From: Planosporangium sp963837285
GTDB lineage: Bacteria; Actinomycetota; Actinomycetes; Mycobacteriales; Micromonosporaceae
Reading direction: 5' to 3'
Length of the DNA: 64,000 nt
NCBI GenBank assembly: GCA_963837285.1
Contig: CAWIMS010000001.1
Location: 1,240,001-1,304,000, forward strand
Below the pieces are notes generated by a model. That model searched no databases, was not told the origin of the DNA, and saw only the letters and a list, made by a program, of their open reading frames with translations. This document shows, piece after piece, positions 35,422 to 44,433 of this stretch. Made by a program: the position numbers and the translations under genes. How positions within the stretch are numbered: position 1 is the first letter of the stretch; every line of letters begins with the position of its first letter.

Positions 35422-35497
35422 GACGTCAACGGTACGCGCGCCCGCGCCCCGGCCACCCTCGGCGTTCTCTGAGGGTCGCCCGATAGGCTCGCCCGCC

Positions 35498-36544
35498 ATG
35501 AGACGTCGTGGCGCTCACCGTGCCTGACGTCGGCGCGCGATCCTGCTCGTCGTGTCCTCGCTGCTGGCAGGCGTCCTTCACGGTCACGGTGCCGTACGTG
35601 GTGCTCGGCCCCGGGCCGACCGTCAACACGCTCGGGTCGGGCCGACAAGCAAGACGTCATCAGGTCACCGGCACGCCGAGACGTCCACCTCCGCCGGGCA
35701 GCTGCGGCTGGTCACGGTCGAGCGTGCAGCCGGATCTGACCCTGCTTCGACGCGATCGCGGGCTGGCTCCAGCACGACGAGGCGGTGGTGCCGCGCGAGC
35801 TGATCTACCCGCCCGACCAGACCGAGCAGCAGGTCGACCAGCAGAACGCGCAGGAGTTCAAGGAGTCGCAGACCAGCGCCGAGACCGCCGCGCTGCGCGA
35901 GCTCGGGCTACCCGGTGCAGGTGACGGTCAAGACGGTCACGGCGGGCGGCGCCGGCGGACGGGGTGCTCCAGGCCGGCGACGTGATCACCTCGGTCGACG
36001 GCACCCGGTGACCACCGCGCACGAAGCTGACCGAGCTGGTCCGGGCCAAGCCGGCCGGCACCGCGCGTGACGATCGGCTACACCCGCGACGGCGCACGCC
36101 GGGCGACCGCCACGATCACGACCGCGAGCCGGACGACGACGGCAGCCCGCGGATCGGCGTCGAGATCGAGCAGAAGCAGCCGCACCCGTTCGACGCTGAA
36201 GATCGATCTGGACGACATCGGCGGCCCGAGCGCCGGGCTGATGTTCACCCTGGGCATCATCGACAAGCTGGAGCCGGACGACCTGACCGGCGGCAAGATC
36301 ATCGCCGGCACCGGCACGATCGACGACGAGGGCAACGTCGGCCCGATCGGCGGCATCCCGCAGAAGCTGGTCGGCGCCAAGCGGCGCCGGCGCGAAGGTC
36401 TTCCTCGTGCCCGGCCGACAACTGCGCCGAGGCGGTGCGCAACGCCGCAGCCCGGGCTGCCGCTGCTCAAGGTCGCCACGCTGGACGACGCGCTGAACGC
36501 GCTGGAGACCCTCGCGTGCCGGGGGCCAGCCGGCACGCTGCTGA
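35498..36544 (+). CDS. Membrane Lon-like PDZ protease (YlbL/Rv3194c-like), frameshifted
   Basis: About 350 residues after joining frames. N-terminal membrane helix (LLVVSSLLA then FTVTVPYVVLGPGPTVNTLG), a PDZ domain (LQAGDVITSVDGTPV after correction) and a Lon-type catalytic domain with the serine in GGPSAGLMFTLGI and the lysine in the GAK..AKVFLVP segment. The stop is taken as TGA 36542-36544, where the corrected C-terminus ends. At least ten one-base indels. Upstream neighbour of UPF0182, as in mycobacteria. Confidence 0.7.
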
Positions 36545-36632
36545 CCCGCCGTTGTAGCATCGCTCAGGACTACGCTCGTACACTGGGTGCCTGATCCGGA
36601 GCCGACCTTCAGGCGAGTGGGCGGAGCCAACC

Positions 36633-39624
36633 GTGGTAATGCGTAGCAGCCCCCTACCGAGGATGAGCCGGCGCGGCCGGGTCACCGTCGGCGTGCTGGC
36701 CGGCGTGTTCCTGCTGTTCACGCTGTTCGGCTGGGGTGATCGACGCGTGGACCGACTGGCTGTGGTTCGACGAGGTCAACTACACCAGGTGTTCAGCGGC
36801 GTGCTGGTCACCCGGCTGATGCTGTTCGCGATCGTCGGCGTCGGCGATGGCGCTGATCGTCGGCGGCAACCTCTACCTGGCCTACCGGCTGCGCCCGCTG
36901 CTGCGCCCGCACTCGGCCGAGCAGGCCACGCTGGAGCGCTACCGGATGCTCCTGATCGCCCGCGGATCGGCACCTGGATCACCGCTGCTCGCCGTCCTGA
37001 TCGGCCTCTTCGCCGGCCTGTCCGCGCAGGGCCGCTGGCAGCAGTGGATGCTGTTCCGCCAACGGCGGCACGTTCGGCATCAAGGACCCGCAGTTCGGCG
37101 TGGACATCGGCTTCTACGTCTTCCAGTACCCGTTCTGGCGGTACCTGCTCGGGCGTCGGCTTCACCGCGGTGGTGCTCTCGGTGCTCGGCGCGCTGGCCG
37201 TGCACTACCTCTTCGGCGGGGTGCGCCTGCAGGGCGTCGGCGACCGGATGACCAACGCCGCGCGGGCCCACCTGACCACGCTGGTCGCGGTCTTCGTCGC
37301 TGCTGAAGGCGGTGGCGTACTGCTGGACCGGCGGGCGCTGCTGCTCGGAGTACAACGAGAGCGCGAAGCTGTACGGCGCCGGCTACACCGACATCAACGC
37401 GCTGCTGCCGGCCAAGGAGATCCTCGCCTAGATCTCGATCGTGGTGGCGATCGCGATCATCGTGTTCTCCAACGCGTTGATGCGCAACCTGGTCTGGCCG
37501 GGCATCTCGCTGGCCCTGCTGGGCATCTCGGCGGTGGCGATCGGCGGCATCTACCCGTGGGCCGTGCAGACCTTCAGGTCAAGCCGAGCGCCGAGGACAA
37601 GGAGGCGCCGTACATCCAGCGCAGCATCGACGCGACCCGCAGCGCGTTCGGGCTGGCAGACGACGAAGACGCACGCGCGTACGCCGCGGCAACCTCGCCC
37701 CACCGGCCGACCTGGCCACCGACACGGCGCGTGGTGCCCAACATCCGGCTGCTCGACCCGCAGCTGGTCTCCGAGACGTACACCCAGCTCCAGCAGGTCC
37801 GCGGCTTCTACGACTTCGGCGCGAAGCTGGACATCGACCGGTACACGGTCGACGGGCAAGACCCAGGACTACGTGGTCGGCGTACGCGAGATCAACTACG
37901 GCGAGCTGACCGCCCAGCAGAACAACTGGCATGAACCGGCACACCGTCTTCACCCACGGGTACGGGTTGGTCGGCCGCGCCGGCCAACCAGGTGGTCTGC
38001 GGCGGCCAGCCGTACTTCGTCTCCGGCTTCCTCGGCGACCAGAAGACCGCGCAGCGACCGGCGTGCATCCGTCGCCGACCGAGCAGATCACCGGTCGACA
38101 CAGCCGCGGATCTACTACGGCGAGCGGATGGACGCCGACGACTACGCGATCGTCGGCAGCGCCGACCGGCAAGAACGCCGAGTTCGACCGGCCGCAGCCG
38201 GCGACGGCGCGACCAGTACTACACCTACGACGGCACGGGCGGCGTGCCGATCGGCTCGTTCTGGCGCCGGCTGCTCTACGCGATCAAGTACCAGGAGACC
38301 AACTTCCTGCTCTCCGAGGCGGTCAACAAGAACTCGAAGCTGCTCTACGTGCGCAACCCGCGGGACCGGGTGGAGAAGGTCGCGCCGTTCCTGACCCTGG
38401 ACGGCGACCCGTACCCGGCGGTGGTCGACGGCCGGATCCAGTGGATCCTCGACGGCTACACGACGGCGGCGACCTACCCGTACGCCGAGCAGGTCAACCT
38501 GCAGACCGAGACCACCGACGAGCTGACCAACACGGGCACGTTCCAGCTGGCCCGGGAGAACGTCAACTACATGCGCAACTCGGTGAAGGCCACCGTCGAC
38601 GCGTACGACGGCACGGTCAAGCTCTACGCGTTCGACGACACCGACCCGGTGCTCAAGGCGTGGAACAAGGCGTTCGGCGGCAAGCTGGTCATGCCGCAGG
38701 TCGGCGATCCCGGCCGAGCTGGCGCAGCACTTCCGCTACCCGGCGGACCTGTTCAAGGTGCAGCGCAACCTGCTGACCCGGTTCCACGTCACCAAGCCCG
38801 GGCGACTTCTTCTCGCGGCCAGGACTTCTGGCAGGTGCCGAACGTGCCCGGACGCGCCGGACACGCGGGCAGAAGCAGCCGCCGTACTACCTGTTCGCGC
38901 AGTTCCCCGGGCAGGACCCAGCCGCGGTTCCAGCTCACCGCCGCGGTCACCCCGAGCAACCGGCGGCAACCTGGCCGCGCTGATCTCCGGCGTCGTACGT
39001 GGACGGCAAGCCACAGCTGGAGGTGCTCGAGCTGCCGGACCAGACCCGGATCTCCGGCCCGGTCCAGGTGCACAGCAGATGACCAACAACGCCGCGGTCC
39101 GGACCGGAGCTGAACCTGTTCCAGTCACAGAACTCCAGGCCCGGTAGTACGGCAACCTGCTCTCGCTGCCGTTGGCCGGCGGCATGCTCTACGTCGAGCC
39201 GGTGTACGTAAGAGCAACCAGCGAGAACTCGTATCCGTTGCTGCGGAAGGTGCTGCTCTCCTACGGCAAGTTCGTCGCGTACGAGGACACCTTGCAGGCC
39301 GGCATCGACAGCCTGATCAAACAGGCGACCGGCCAGGCGCCGCCGCAGACGAACAACCCACCGCCAGGCGGTACCTCACCGCCGTCAACCGGCGGGCAGA
39401 GCCAGGCGCTCACCGACGCCGCGAACCGGATCTCGCAGGCGATCACTGACCTACGGGCGGCGCAGCAGGCGGGCGACTTCGCCAAGCAGGGCCAGGCGTT
39501 GCAGGCGCTGGACGACGCGGTGAAGGCGTACCAGGCCGCGCAGCAGGCGGCCGGGGCTGCGGCACCCACGACGCCACCGAGCACGCCCCCGTCCCCGAGC
39601 GGTTCCACGTCCCCGAACCCATAG
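36633..39624 (+). CDS. UPF0182 family large membrane protein, frameshifted
   Basis: About 990 residues when joined. The N-terminal third has about seven transmembrane helices (VTVGVLAGVFLLFTLFGW onwards, including FGVDIGFYVFQYPFWRYLL); the rest is a large extracytoplasmic domain (YIQRSIDATRSAFGLAD, INYGELTAQQNNW, LLYAIKYQETNFLLSEA). The C-terminal tail is rich in Pro, Ser and Thr. Roughly fifteen one-base indels and an in-frame TAG at 37429-37431 that probably replaces a TGG. The tail from 39172 is intact. GTG 36633 or ATG 36639 may be the start. Function unknown. Confidence 0.75.
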
Positions 39625-39654
39625 CATGATCGCCGTCGTGTAGTCGGCGCCCCA

Positions 39655-39731
39655 TGATCGGCACAACTTCCCGGAAACTGTTGCCTCAGGACCTAGCTGA
39701 GGCAACAGTTTCCGGGAAGTTGTGCCGATCA
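39655..39731. repeat. PAL-A palindromic element, copy 5 (perfect stem)
   Basis: A 77-bp perfect palindrome: 35-bp arms (39655-39689 and 39697-39731) with a 7-base loop. Both outer ends are TGATCGGCACAAC. Paired changes are seen in the arms (GGAAACTG with CAGTTTCC, against GGAAGTTG elsewhere), so the long stem is kept while the arm-internal palindrome is lost. It lies between UPF0182 and tRNA-fMet. Confidence 0.97.
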
Positions 39732-39754
39732 CGGTTGCGGGGTGGGGTACCGGT

Positions 39755-39784
39755 TTGTAGATCCGTACACGGGTGCGCTAACGT
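39755..39784 (+). promoter_or_regulatory. Probable tRNA promoter
   Basis: TTGTAG (39755-39760) and TAACGT (39779-39784), 18 bp apart. The -10 ends 11 bases before the mature tRNA 5' end. Confidence 0.6.
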
Positions 39785-39795
39785 GTACAGAGCGA

Positions 39796-39869
39796 CGCGG
39801 GGTGGAGCAGCTCGGTAGCTCGCTGGGCTCATAACCCAGAGGTCACAGGTTCAAATCCTGTCCCCGCTA
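39796..39869 (+). tRNA. Initiator tRNA-fMet (CAT)
   Basis: 74 bases including the discriminator; CCA is not encoded. Initiator marks are all visible: unpaired C1 against T72, three G:C pairs flanking the anticodon loop (CTGGGCTCATAACCCAG) and the A11:T24 D-stem pair. Anticodon CAT. Confidence 0.97.
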
Positions 39870-39883
39870 CAAAATTGCAGGTC

Positions 39884-39916
39884 AGAGGCCCTACTCAATC
39901 GAGTAGGGCCTCTTTC
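39884..39916 (+). terminator. Intrinsic terminator after tRNA-fMet
   Basis: AGAGGCCCTACTC and GAGTAGGGCCTCT form a perfect 13-bp stem with a four-base loop, followed by TTT. Confidence 0.9.
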
Positions 39917-40008
39917 GTGCTAAGCCTGCCCGGATCTCTCCTGAGACATCTCGTATCAGAGCACCGGCGAGGCCCAACAGGTGCTACTGGAACCGGTACG
40001 GTTGCGGT

Positions 40009-40191
40009 GTGAGTACGTCAGACCGCACGGATCGGCCGGAGGCCGTCGAGTTGGACGAGCGTGGCGTCCCGCTGACGGTGGAGGGTGCGCGCCGGGCCAA
40101 GGTGAAACTGGCGGAGGCGGCCGCCCGGCACACGCCGGAACGGCGCGCCGCTCTTCTGCGCCGGCTCGGTCTGCCGGCCGACGCCGCGTGA
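40009..40191 (+). CDS. Putative antitoxin of a PIN-domain pair
   Basis: 60 residues, acidic N-terminus and a basic helical C-terminus (AKVKLAEAAARHTPERRAALLRR). It overlaps the following PIN remnant by four bases (GTGA), the usual vapBC arrangement. No DNA-binding fold could be assigned by eye. GTG start. Confidence 0.55.
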   Translation: MSTSDRTDRPEAVELDERGVPLTVEGARRAKVKLAEAAARHTPERRAALLRRLGLPADAA

Positions 40192-40434
40192 GCCAGCGAG
40201 AGATCCGGCTCGTGCTCGACACGAGCGCGGTCTTGGCGTACGGACGTGGCGATGCGGTGGGTGAGACGCTGCGTGAGGTCTTCCTCAATGAAGCGGCGTT
40301 CACAGTGCCAGTGGGCTGCCTTGCGGCGGCTGGCCGCAAGGTCGAGCCACACCCTGCTGGACTGCGACATCCTCACCGGCGACCCAGGAGGCTATGCGGT
40401 ACTCGGCGATGAGGCCCCCATTATTCCGATCTGA
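40188..40434 (+). pseudogene. PIN-domain toxin remnant (VapC-like)
   Basis: Begins like a PIN toxin (IRLVLDTSAVLAYGRG, with the first catalytic Asp) and ends like one (LLDCDILTGDPGGYAVLGDE), but the two parts are in different frames. They are separated by too little DNA: about 82 codons in total against about 130 expected. The central catalytic acids are missing, so it is probably an internally deleted, inactive gene. Confidence 0.65.
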
Positions 40435-40534
40435 TTGGCATGCGACCGTAGCCAGATATGCCGACAGGACGTCTCGGTACGGCCGACGAAGACTGGCGTT
40501 ATCGAGATCCTCGGCGTGATTACGCTCGCTCGGC

Positions 40535-41161
40535 ATGCAGATCGTCTTCGACCTCCTAGGCCTGTTCGTCTTCGCCGCGTCGGGCGCGTTGCTGGCGATC
40601 CGCAAGGACTTCGACGTCGTCGGCATCGTGTTGTTGGCGGAGCTGACGGCGAACGGTGGCGGCGTTCTCCGCGATCTGATCATCGGCGTGACACCACCGG
40701 CCATGTTCACCGACCTGGGGTACCTGGTGGTGCCGGTCATCGCGGCGGCCGTGACGTTCTTCGCCCACCCGGTACTTGAGCGGCTGATGACGCCGGTCCT
40801 GATCTTCGATGCGGCCGGGCTCGGCCTGTTCTGCGTAACCGGCACGCTCAAGGCATTTGACCACGGGCTGGGTCCGCTACAGGCCGCCGTCCTCGGGGTG
40901 ACGACAGGGGTCGGCGGCGGCTTGTTGCGCGACATCGTGGCGCGCGAGATCCCCGCGCTGGTGCGGCCTGACACCGAGTTGTACTCGGTGCCCGCGTTGG
41001 CCGGAGCGCTGCTGGTCGTCGCCGCCCGGCCATTGCACGATGCGCAGGTCGCGGTCGAGGTGGGCGCCGCGCTGTTCATTTTCCTGTTCCGCCTGGTCGC
41101 GTTGATCCGTGGCTGGCATGCGCCGCGTGCCTGGCGCCGCCGTACCTCATCTCGGGCTTGA
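40535..41161 (+). CDS. TRIC / UPF0126 family cation channel protein
   Basis: 208 residues with six to seven hydrophobic helices and the two glycine-rich repeats of the family, GGGVLRDLI and GGGLLRDIV, one in each half. Prokaryotic TRIC homologues are trimeric potassium-selective channels. Convergent overlap of 15 bases with the next gene. A stretch of basic residues forms the C-terminal tail. Confidence 0.85.
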   Translation: MQIVFDLLGLFVFAASGALLAIRKDFDVVGIVLLAELTANGGGVLRDLIIGVTPPAMFTDLGYLVVPVIAAAVTFFAHPVLERLMTPVLIFDAAGLGLFCVTGTLKAFDHGLGPLQAAVLGVTTGVGGGLLRDIVAREIPALVRPDTELYSVPALAGALLVVAARPLHDAQVAVEVGAALFIFLFRLVALIRGWHAPRAWRRRTSSRA

Positions 41162-41647
41162 ACTCGGCGCGGCGGTGCCGGCGTCGGGTGAGGGCGTCGC
41201 TGGGACCGGTGAACCGCTCCCGGAACCGGCCCCGGGACCGGGGGTACCTGTGCCATGCGGAGCGCCGGTGGTGGGCATGGGCGCGCCAGGTGTCACCTGG
41301 CCCGAAGGGGTACCGGTGTGGGACGGGGTGGCGTCCGGTGTCGCCGTTGGACCGGGCACCGTCGGTAGCGGACGTCCGGGTACGGTCGGCTGGCTGCTGA
41401 CTACGCCGGTGGGGTTGCCGGACGTGGCCGGAGCCGGGCGGGTCCCGGTCGACAGGGCGAGGCCGAGGAGCACCGGCGTGATGACCGCGAGTGCCGCGGC
41501 CAGGATGGCTCCCGCCGTGATCATTTGTCGGCGGCGACGTTGTGCCTGTTTGCCGGCGGCCAGCAGTGCGTCGGGCGTCAAGCCGTGTGGCGGGGCGTCC
41601 TGGAAGCGGATCTCGGCGAACGCGGCTTGGAGGTCAGTCTCGTTCAC
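41147..41647 (-). CDS. Membrane protein co-encoded with the sigma factor (putative anti-sigma)
   Basis: 166 residues: an N-terminal cytoplasmic segment (NETDLQAAFAEIRFQDAPPHG), one transmembrane helix (MITAGAILAAALAVITPVLL) and a long Pro/Thr/Gly/Ser extracytoplasmic tail. GGGAGGT ribosome site; the GTG overlaps the sigma stop. The layout suggests an anti-sigma or sensor partner, but the zinc motif of ZAS anti-sigmas is absent. Confidence 0.65.
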   Translation of the reverse strand: MNETDLQAAFAEIRFQDAPPHGLTPDALLAAGKQAQRRRRQMITAGAILAAALAVITPVLLGLALSTGTRPAPATSGNPTGVVSSQPTVPGRPLPTVPGPTATPDATPSHTGTPSGQVTPGAPMPTTGAPHGTGTPGPGAGSGSGSPVPATPSPDAGTAAPSSSPR

Positions 41648-42186
41648 CGTGTCGTACCTCCCGTCGGCGTTCCTTTCGCGTCGTCGACGCCTTGGGCGGC
41701 CAGTAGCTCGCGGAGCGTACGCAGGCCGCGGGCGCACTGGCTCTTGACGTTGCCGACCGAGCAGCCGAGCGCCTCCGCGGTCTCGTCCAGGCTCAGGTCC
41801 TCCCAGTACCGGAGGACCAGCGCGGCCCGCTGCCTTTTGGGAACCTTCGACAGCGCCGCCCAGATCAGCAGCCGTTGCTCGGGTCCAGCGGGCGCCAGGG
41901 CCGCTGTCTCCGGTGGCTCGTCGACCAGGCGTTCGCGTTTGCGCCAGGGGCGGCGCCGCTCGTTGAGGAAGGTCCGGGTGACGATGCGCCGGACGTAACT
42001 GTCGAGCGACCCTGTGTGATCGATGCGGTTCCACGCGACGTACAGCTTGATGAGCGCCGCCTGCGCGATGTCCTCCGCCTCGTGCCAGTTGCCGCAGAGC
42101 AGGTAGGCGGTGAAACGCAAGGTCTCTGCGCGGGCCGCGACATAGTCGCGGAAGGCTTCGTCTCGGGTTATCGCGGATTCGGTCAA
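41644..42186 (-). CDS. SigE-family ECF-like RNA polymerase sigma factor
   Basis: 180 residues. Region 2 (AYLLCGNWHEAEDIAQAALIKLY) and region 4 (VPKRQRAALVLRYWEDLS, then CSVGNVKSQCARGLRTLRE) are clear; the pattern matches the actinobacterial SigE family of short sigma factors. TTG start at 42186 with GGAG eight bases upstream. Translationally coupled to the membrane protein after it. Confidence 0.88.
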   Translation of the reverse strand: MTESAITRDEAFRDYVAARAETLRFTAYLLCGNWHEAEDIAQAALIKLYVAWNRIDHTGSLDSYVRRIVTRTFLNERRRPWRKRERLVDEPPETAALAPAGPEQRLLIWAALSKVPKRQRAALVLRYWEDLSLDETAEALGCSVGNVKSQCARGLRTLRELLAAQGVDDAKGTPTGGTTR

Positions 42187-42301
42187 GCGGGGGCTCCGCC
42201 AAAGCTCAAGTCAGGCCTCGATCCATGGGTTGGTCCGGTGCCGCCGCGAGGGGCCGACCACACACCACACCGGCCCCCGCGGCAACTTCAGCACACCGGT
42301 G

Positions 42302-42655
42302 CTACCTGGACGGACCGGGCGATGGAGGGAGGGCCGTCGGGCTGGGCGCGGCCGTCTCCGACGGGCTGGGCACCGGGGGCGCCGTCGGAGACGGTACGAC
42401 CGTGGGGCTGGGCGCGGCTGTCGCGCTGGGGCCCGGCACGGGACTTCGCGTCGGCGTACACGCCGGTGGGCTGGGCGCGGCGGTCGCTGTCGGGCCGGGC
42501 GCGGCCGTCTGCGACGGAGCCGGCGCGGCGGTCGCCGTCGGGCTGGGTTCCGGCGAGCCGGACGGGGACAGCACCGCCGAGGCCATCGCGGGAACGGCGG
42601 CCGCCAGTAGCGCGGCAGACACGCCGACAGCAGCCACAATAAGCTTCGTACGCAA
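42302..42655 (-). CDS. Secreted Pro/Ser/Thr/Ala-repeat protein
   Basis: 117 residues: a signal peptide (MRTKLIVAAVGVSAALLAAA, cleavage near AMASA) followed almost wholly by degenerate repeats of the type TAAPSPTA. TTG start with a GGAGGA site upstream. Upstream of the sigma gene on the same strand, 115 bases apart. Possibly a cell-wall-spanning or heavily modified protein; function unknown. Confidence 0.6.
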   Translation of the reverse strand: MRTKLIVAAVGVSAALLAAAVPAMASAVLSPSGSPEPSPTATAAPAPSQTAAPGPTATAAPSPPACTPTRSPVPGPSATAAPSPTVVPSPTAPPVPSPSETAAPSPTALPPSPGPSR

Positions 42656-42780
42656 GGAGATCCTCCTCGGAGACGGTGGCCCCGGTCTTCATCGGCCGGA
42701 GCCCTTCGCCTCTTCACACACGCGATCTCCGGGCCGGGGTTGCATGCCAGGGAACAATGCCGTGCAGTAGCCGGCCGTGT

Positions 42781-42814
42781 GGCACGATCGTCTCGTATAT
42801 GAGACAGTTGTGCC
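42781..42814. promoter_or_regulatory. Operator overlapping the abiE promoter
   Basis: Nested inverted repeats: GGCAC/GTGCC outside and GTCTC/GAGAC inside, centred on a TATATG -10 (42796-42801). The start codon follows directly at 42815 with no ribosome site, so the mRNA is probably leaderless. AbiEi antitoxins bind inverted repeats in their own promoters. Confidence 0.6.
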
Positions 42815-43468
42815 ATGGGTATGACCACGGCTCTGGCACGACTCGCTGATCTCGCCGAGGCGCAGAATGGGCTGCTTACCGCTCGGCAGGCCGACGTTCG
42901 CGGGGTGCCGCGGCGCGATCTGACCCGGCTGGCGCAAGCGGGCGGGCTGGAGCGGATCGCACACGGCGTTTACCGGGTGGCCGGGGCGCCACGTCCCCGG
43001 CTGCAAGAGCTGGAAGCGGCGTGGCTCCAACTGGCCCCCGGGACAGACCTCGACCGGCGTACCGTCGCCGAGGGCGCCGTGTCCCACACGAGCGCGGCCG
43101 CGGTCTACGAGGTGGGGCTGCTCGAATCGGTACACCACGAGTTCAGCGTCCCGCCGCCGCGCCGGATGCGGACCCGCCGCGACGATGTCGTGATCCATCG
43201 AGCGAGCCTGACGGCTGACGAGGTCGAGTGGGTCGAGGAGCTACTCGTGACGATACCCACCCGGATGGTCGCCGATCTGGCCGCACAGAGCACGGACGGC
43301 GAGCACCTGGCCGGCATTGTCGCGGACCTGCTGGACAAGCGCATGGCTGACGAGGACGGCCTGGCCCGAGCGCTGGCGCCGCACGCGCACCGTTACGGCA
43401 GCCAGTTCGGCGACGGGCGCCAGTTCCTCGACTACCTGCTCAGCTTCGCGTCGGGCGGTGCCTCGTGA
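42815..43468 (+). CDS. abiEi: AbiEi-type antitoxin (type IV TA)
   Basis: 217 residues with an N-terminal winged-helix (LARLADLAEAQNGLLTARQA, then RRDLTRLAQAGGLERIAHGV) and a C-terminal domain containing IPTRMVADLA. AbiEi represses its operon and counteracts the AbiEii toxin. The ATG is adjacent to the operator. The stop overlaps the toxin gene by four bases. Confidence 0.82.
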   Translation: MGMTTALARLADLAEAQNGLLTARQADVRGVPRRDLTRLAQAGGLERIAHGVYRVAGAPRPRLQELEAAWLQLAPGTDLDRRTVAEGAVSHTSAAAVYEVGLLESVHHEFSVPPPRRMRTRRDDVVIHRASLTADEVEWVEELLVTIPTRMVADLAAQSTDGEHLAGIVADLLDKRMADEDGLARALAPHAHRYGSQFGDGRQFLDYLLSFASGGAS

Positions 43469-44367
43469 CGTCCGACGCGTTCCCGTACGCCAGCGCGCAG
43501 GCGTTCGGCGCCGCGCTCACCGACCGGCTGCGGAGTCTCGCTTCGACCTCCAGCCGATCGGCGACCCACCTACGCCGGCAGTTCGCTTACGACCGGCTGT
43601 TGGCGCGGCTGTTCCACGACGATGCGCATGAGTGGATCCTCAAGGGCGGCGTGTCGATGATCGCCCGGTTGGACTCTGCCCGGCACACCGCTGACGTCGA
43701 TCTGGTCGCTGCGGTCAACTCGACGGCGATGGCGTTGGAGGCCCTACGCGCGGCCGCGGGCCGAGATCTGGGTGACTTCTTCGGCTTCCGCTTCGAGCAG
43801 CCAAGAGCCCTGGTCCAGGGCGTGCCTGGCGTACGGATTGCGACCGAGGCGTGGCTCGGTCCTCGGCTCTTCGAGCGGTTCGGTGTGGACCTGGTTACGG
43901 GAGTGGTCATCACCGGGCAGTTGGAGGAAGCCGAGCCGTTGCTGCCGTTGTCGATCCCCGGGCTGGTTCGGCCGAGGTACCGGTTGTATCCGCTCGTGGA
44001 TTCCATCGCCGACAAGGTGATGGCGATGGTCGAGACCCACCAGGGACGACCGAGCAGCCGGTTCCGTGATCTCGTCGACCTCGTACTCATCGCGCACAGC
44101 CAAGAGGTACGTGCGGACGAGCTGGCCGTTGCGCTCGCCTCCGAACGACTGCGCCGCGAGCATTCGAAAGTAGATGCTCTTACCGTTCCGGACGAGGTGC
44201 TGTGGCGCCCCGGCTACGCGACGGTTGCCCGGGGTGTGCCCGGCATTGCCGAGAAGACACTCGCCGAGGCGCTTCCATTGGCCAAGCGGTTCATTGATCC
44301 GGTACTCAACGGCAGCGTCGACGGTCATGTCTGGGACCCGGAGGCGGCTGCCTGGGCCCTCCAGTAA
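43465..44367 (+). CDS. abiEii: AbiEii-type nucleotidyltransferase toxin
   Basis: 300 residues. The nucleotidyltransferase core is LKGGVSMIAR with TADVDL (GG-S and the D-x-D acids), and the later helix reads SRFRDLVDLVLI. AbiEii-like toxins transfer nucleotides to targets such as tRNA; AbiE systems act in phage defence or plasmid maintenance. GTG start, coupled to abiEi. Appears intact. Confidence 0.82.
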   Translation: MTSDAFPYASAQAFGAALTDRLRSLASTSSRSATHLRRQFAYDRLLARLFHDDAHEWILKGGVSMIARLDSARHTADVDLVAAVNSTAMALEALRAAAGRDLGDFFGFRFEQPRALVQGVPGVRIATEAWLGPRLFERFGVDLVTGVVITGQLEEAEPLLPLSIPGLVRPRYRLYPLVDSIADKVMAMVETHQGRPSSRFRDLVDLVLIAHSQEVRADELAVALASERLRREHSKVDALTVPDEVLWRPGYATVARGVPGIAEKTLAEALPLAKRFIDPVLNGSVDGHVWDPEAAAWALQ

Positions 44368-44368
44368 A

Positions 44369-44412
44369 TAGTTGACACTGACTAGTCGGTCCTGGATAGT
44401 TGGGACTGACTA
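44369..44412 (+). promoter_or_regulatory. Promoter with two direct repeats upstream of padR
   Basis: TTGACA (44372-44377), 17 bp, GATAGT (44395-44400). Two direct repeats, TAGTTGACACTGACTA (44369-44384) and TAGTTGGGACTGACTA (44397-44412), 28 bp apart, overlap the -35 and the -10/start region. They are the probable PadR operator. Confidence 0.65.
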
Positions 44413-44433
44413 CGACGGTGTACTGGAGGTGCG

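Noticed and set aside
36553..36584. Promoter upstream of UPF0182
   Set aside because: TTGTAG and TACACT are 21 bp apart, too far for a normal promoter, in an indel-rich patch.
42225..42770. Plus-strand open frames over the Pro/Ser/Thr/Ala gene
   Set aside because: The minus frame has a signal peptide, a ribosome site and regular repeats; the plus frame is a by-product of the repeat composition.
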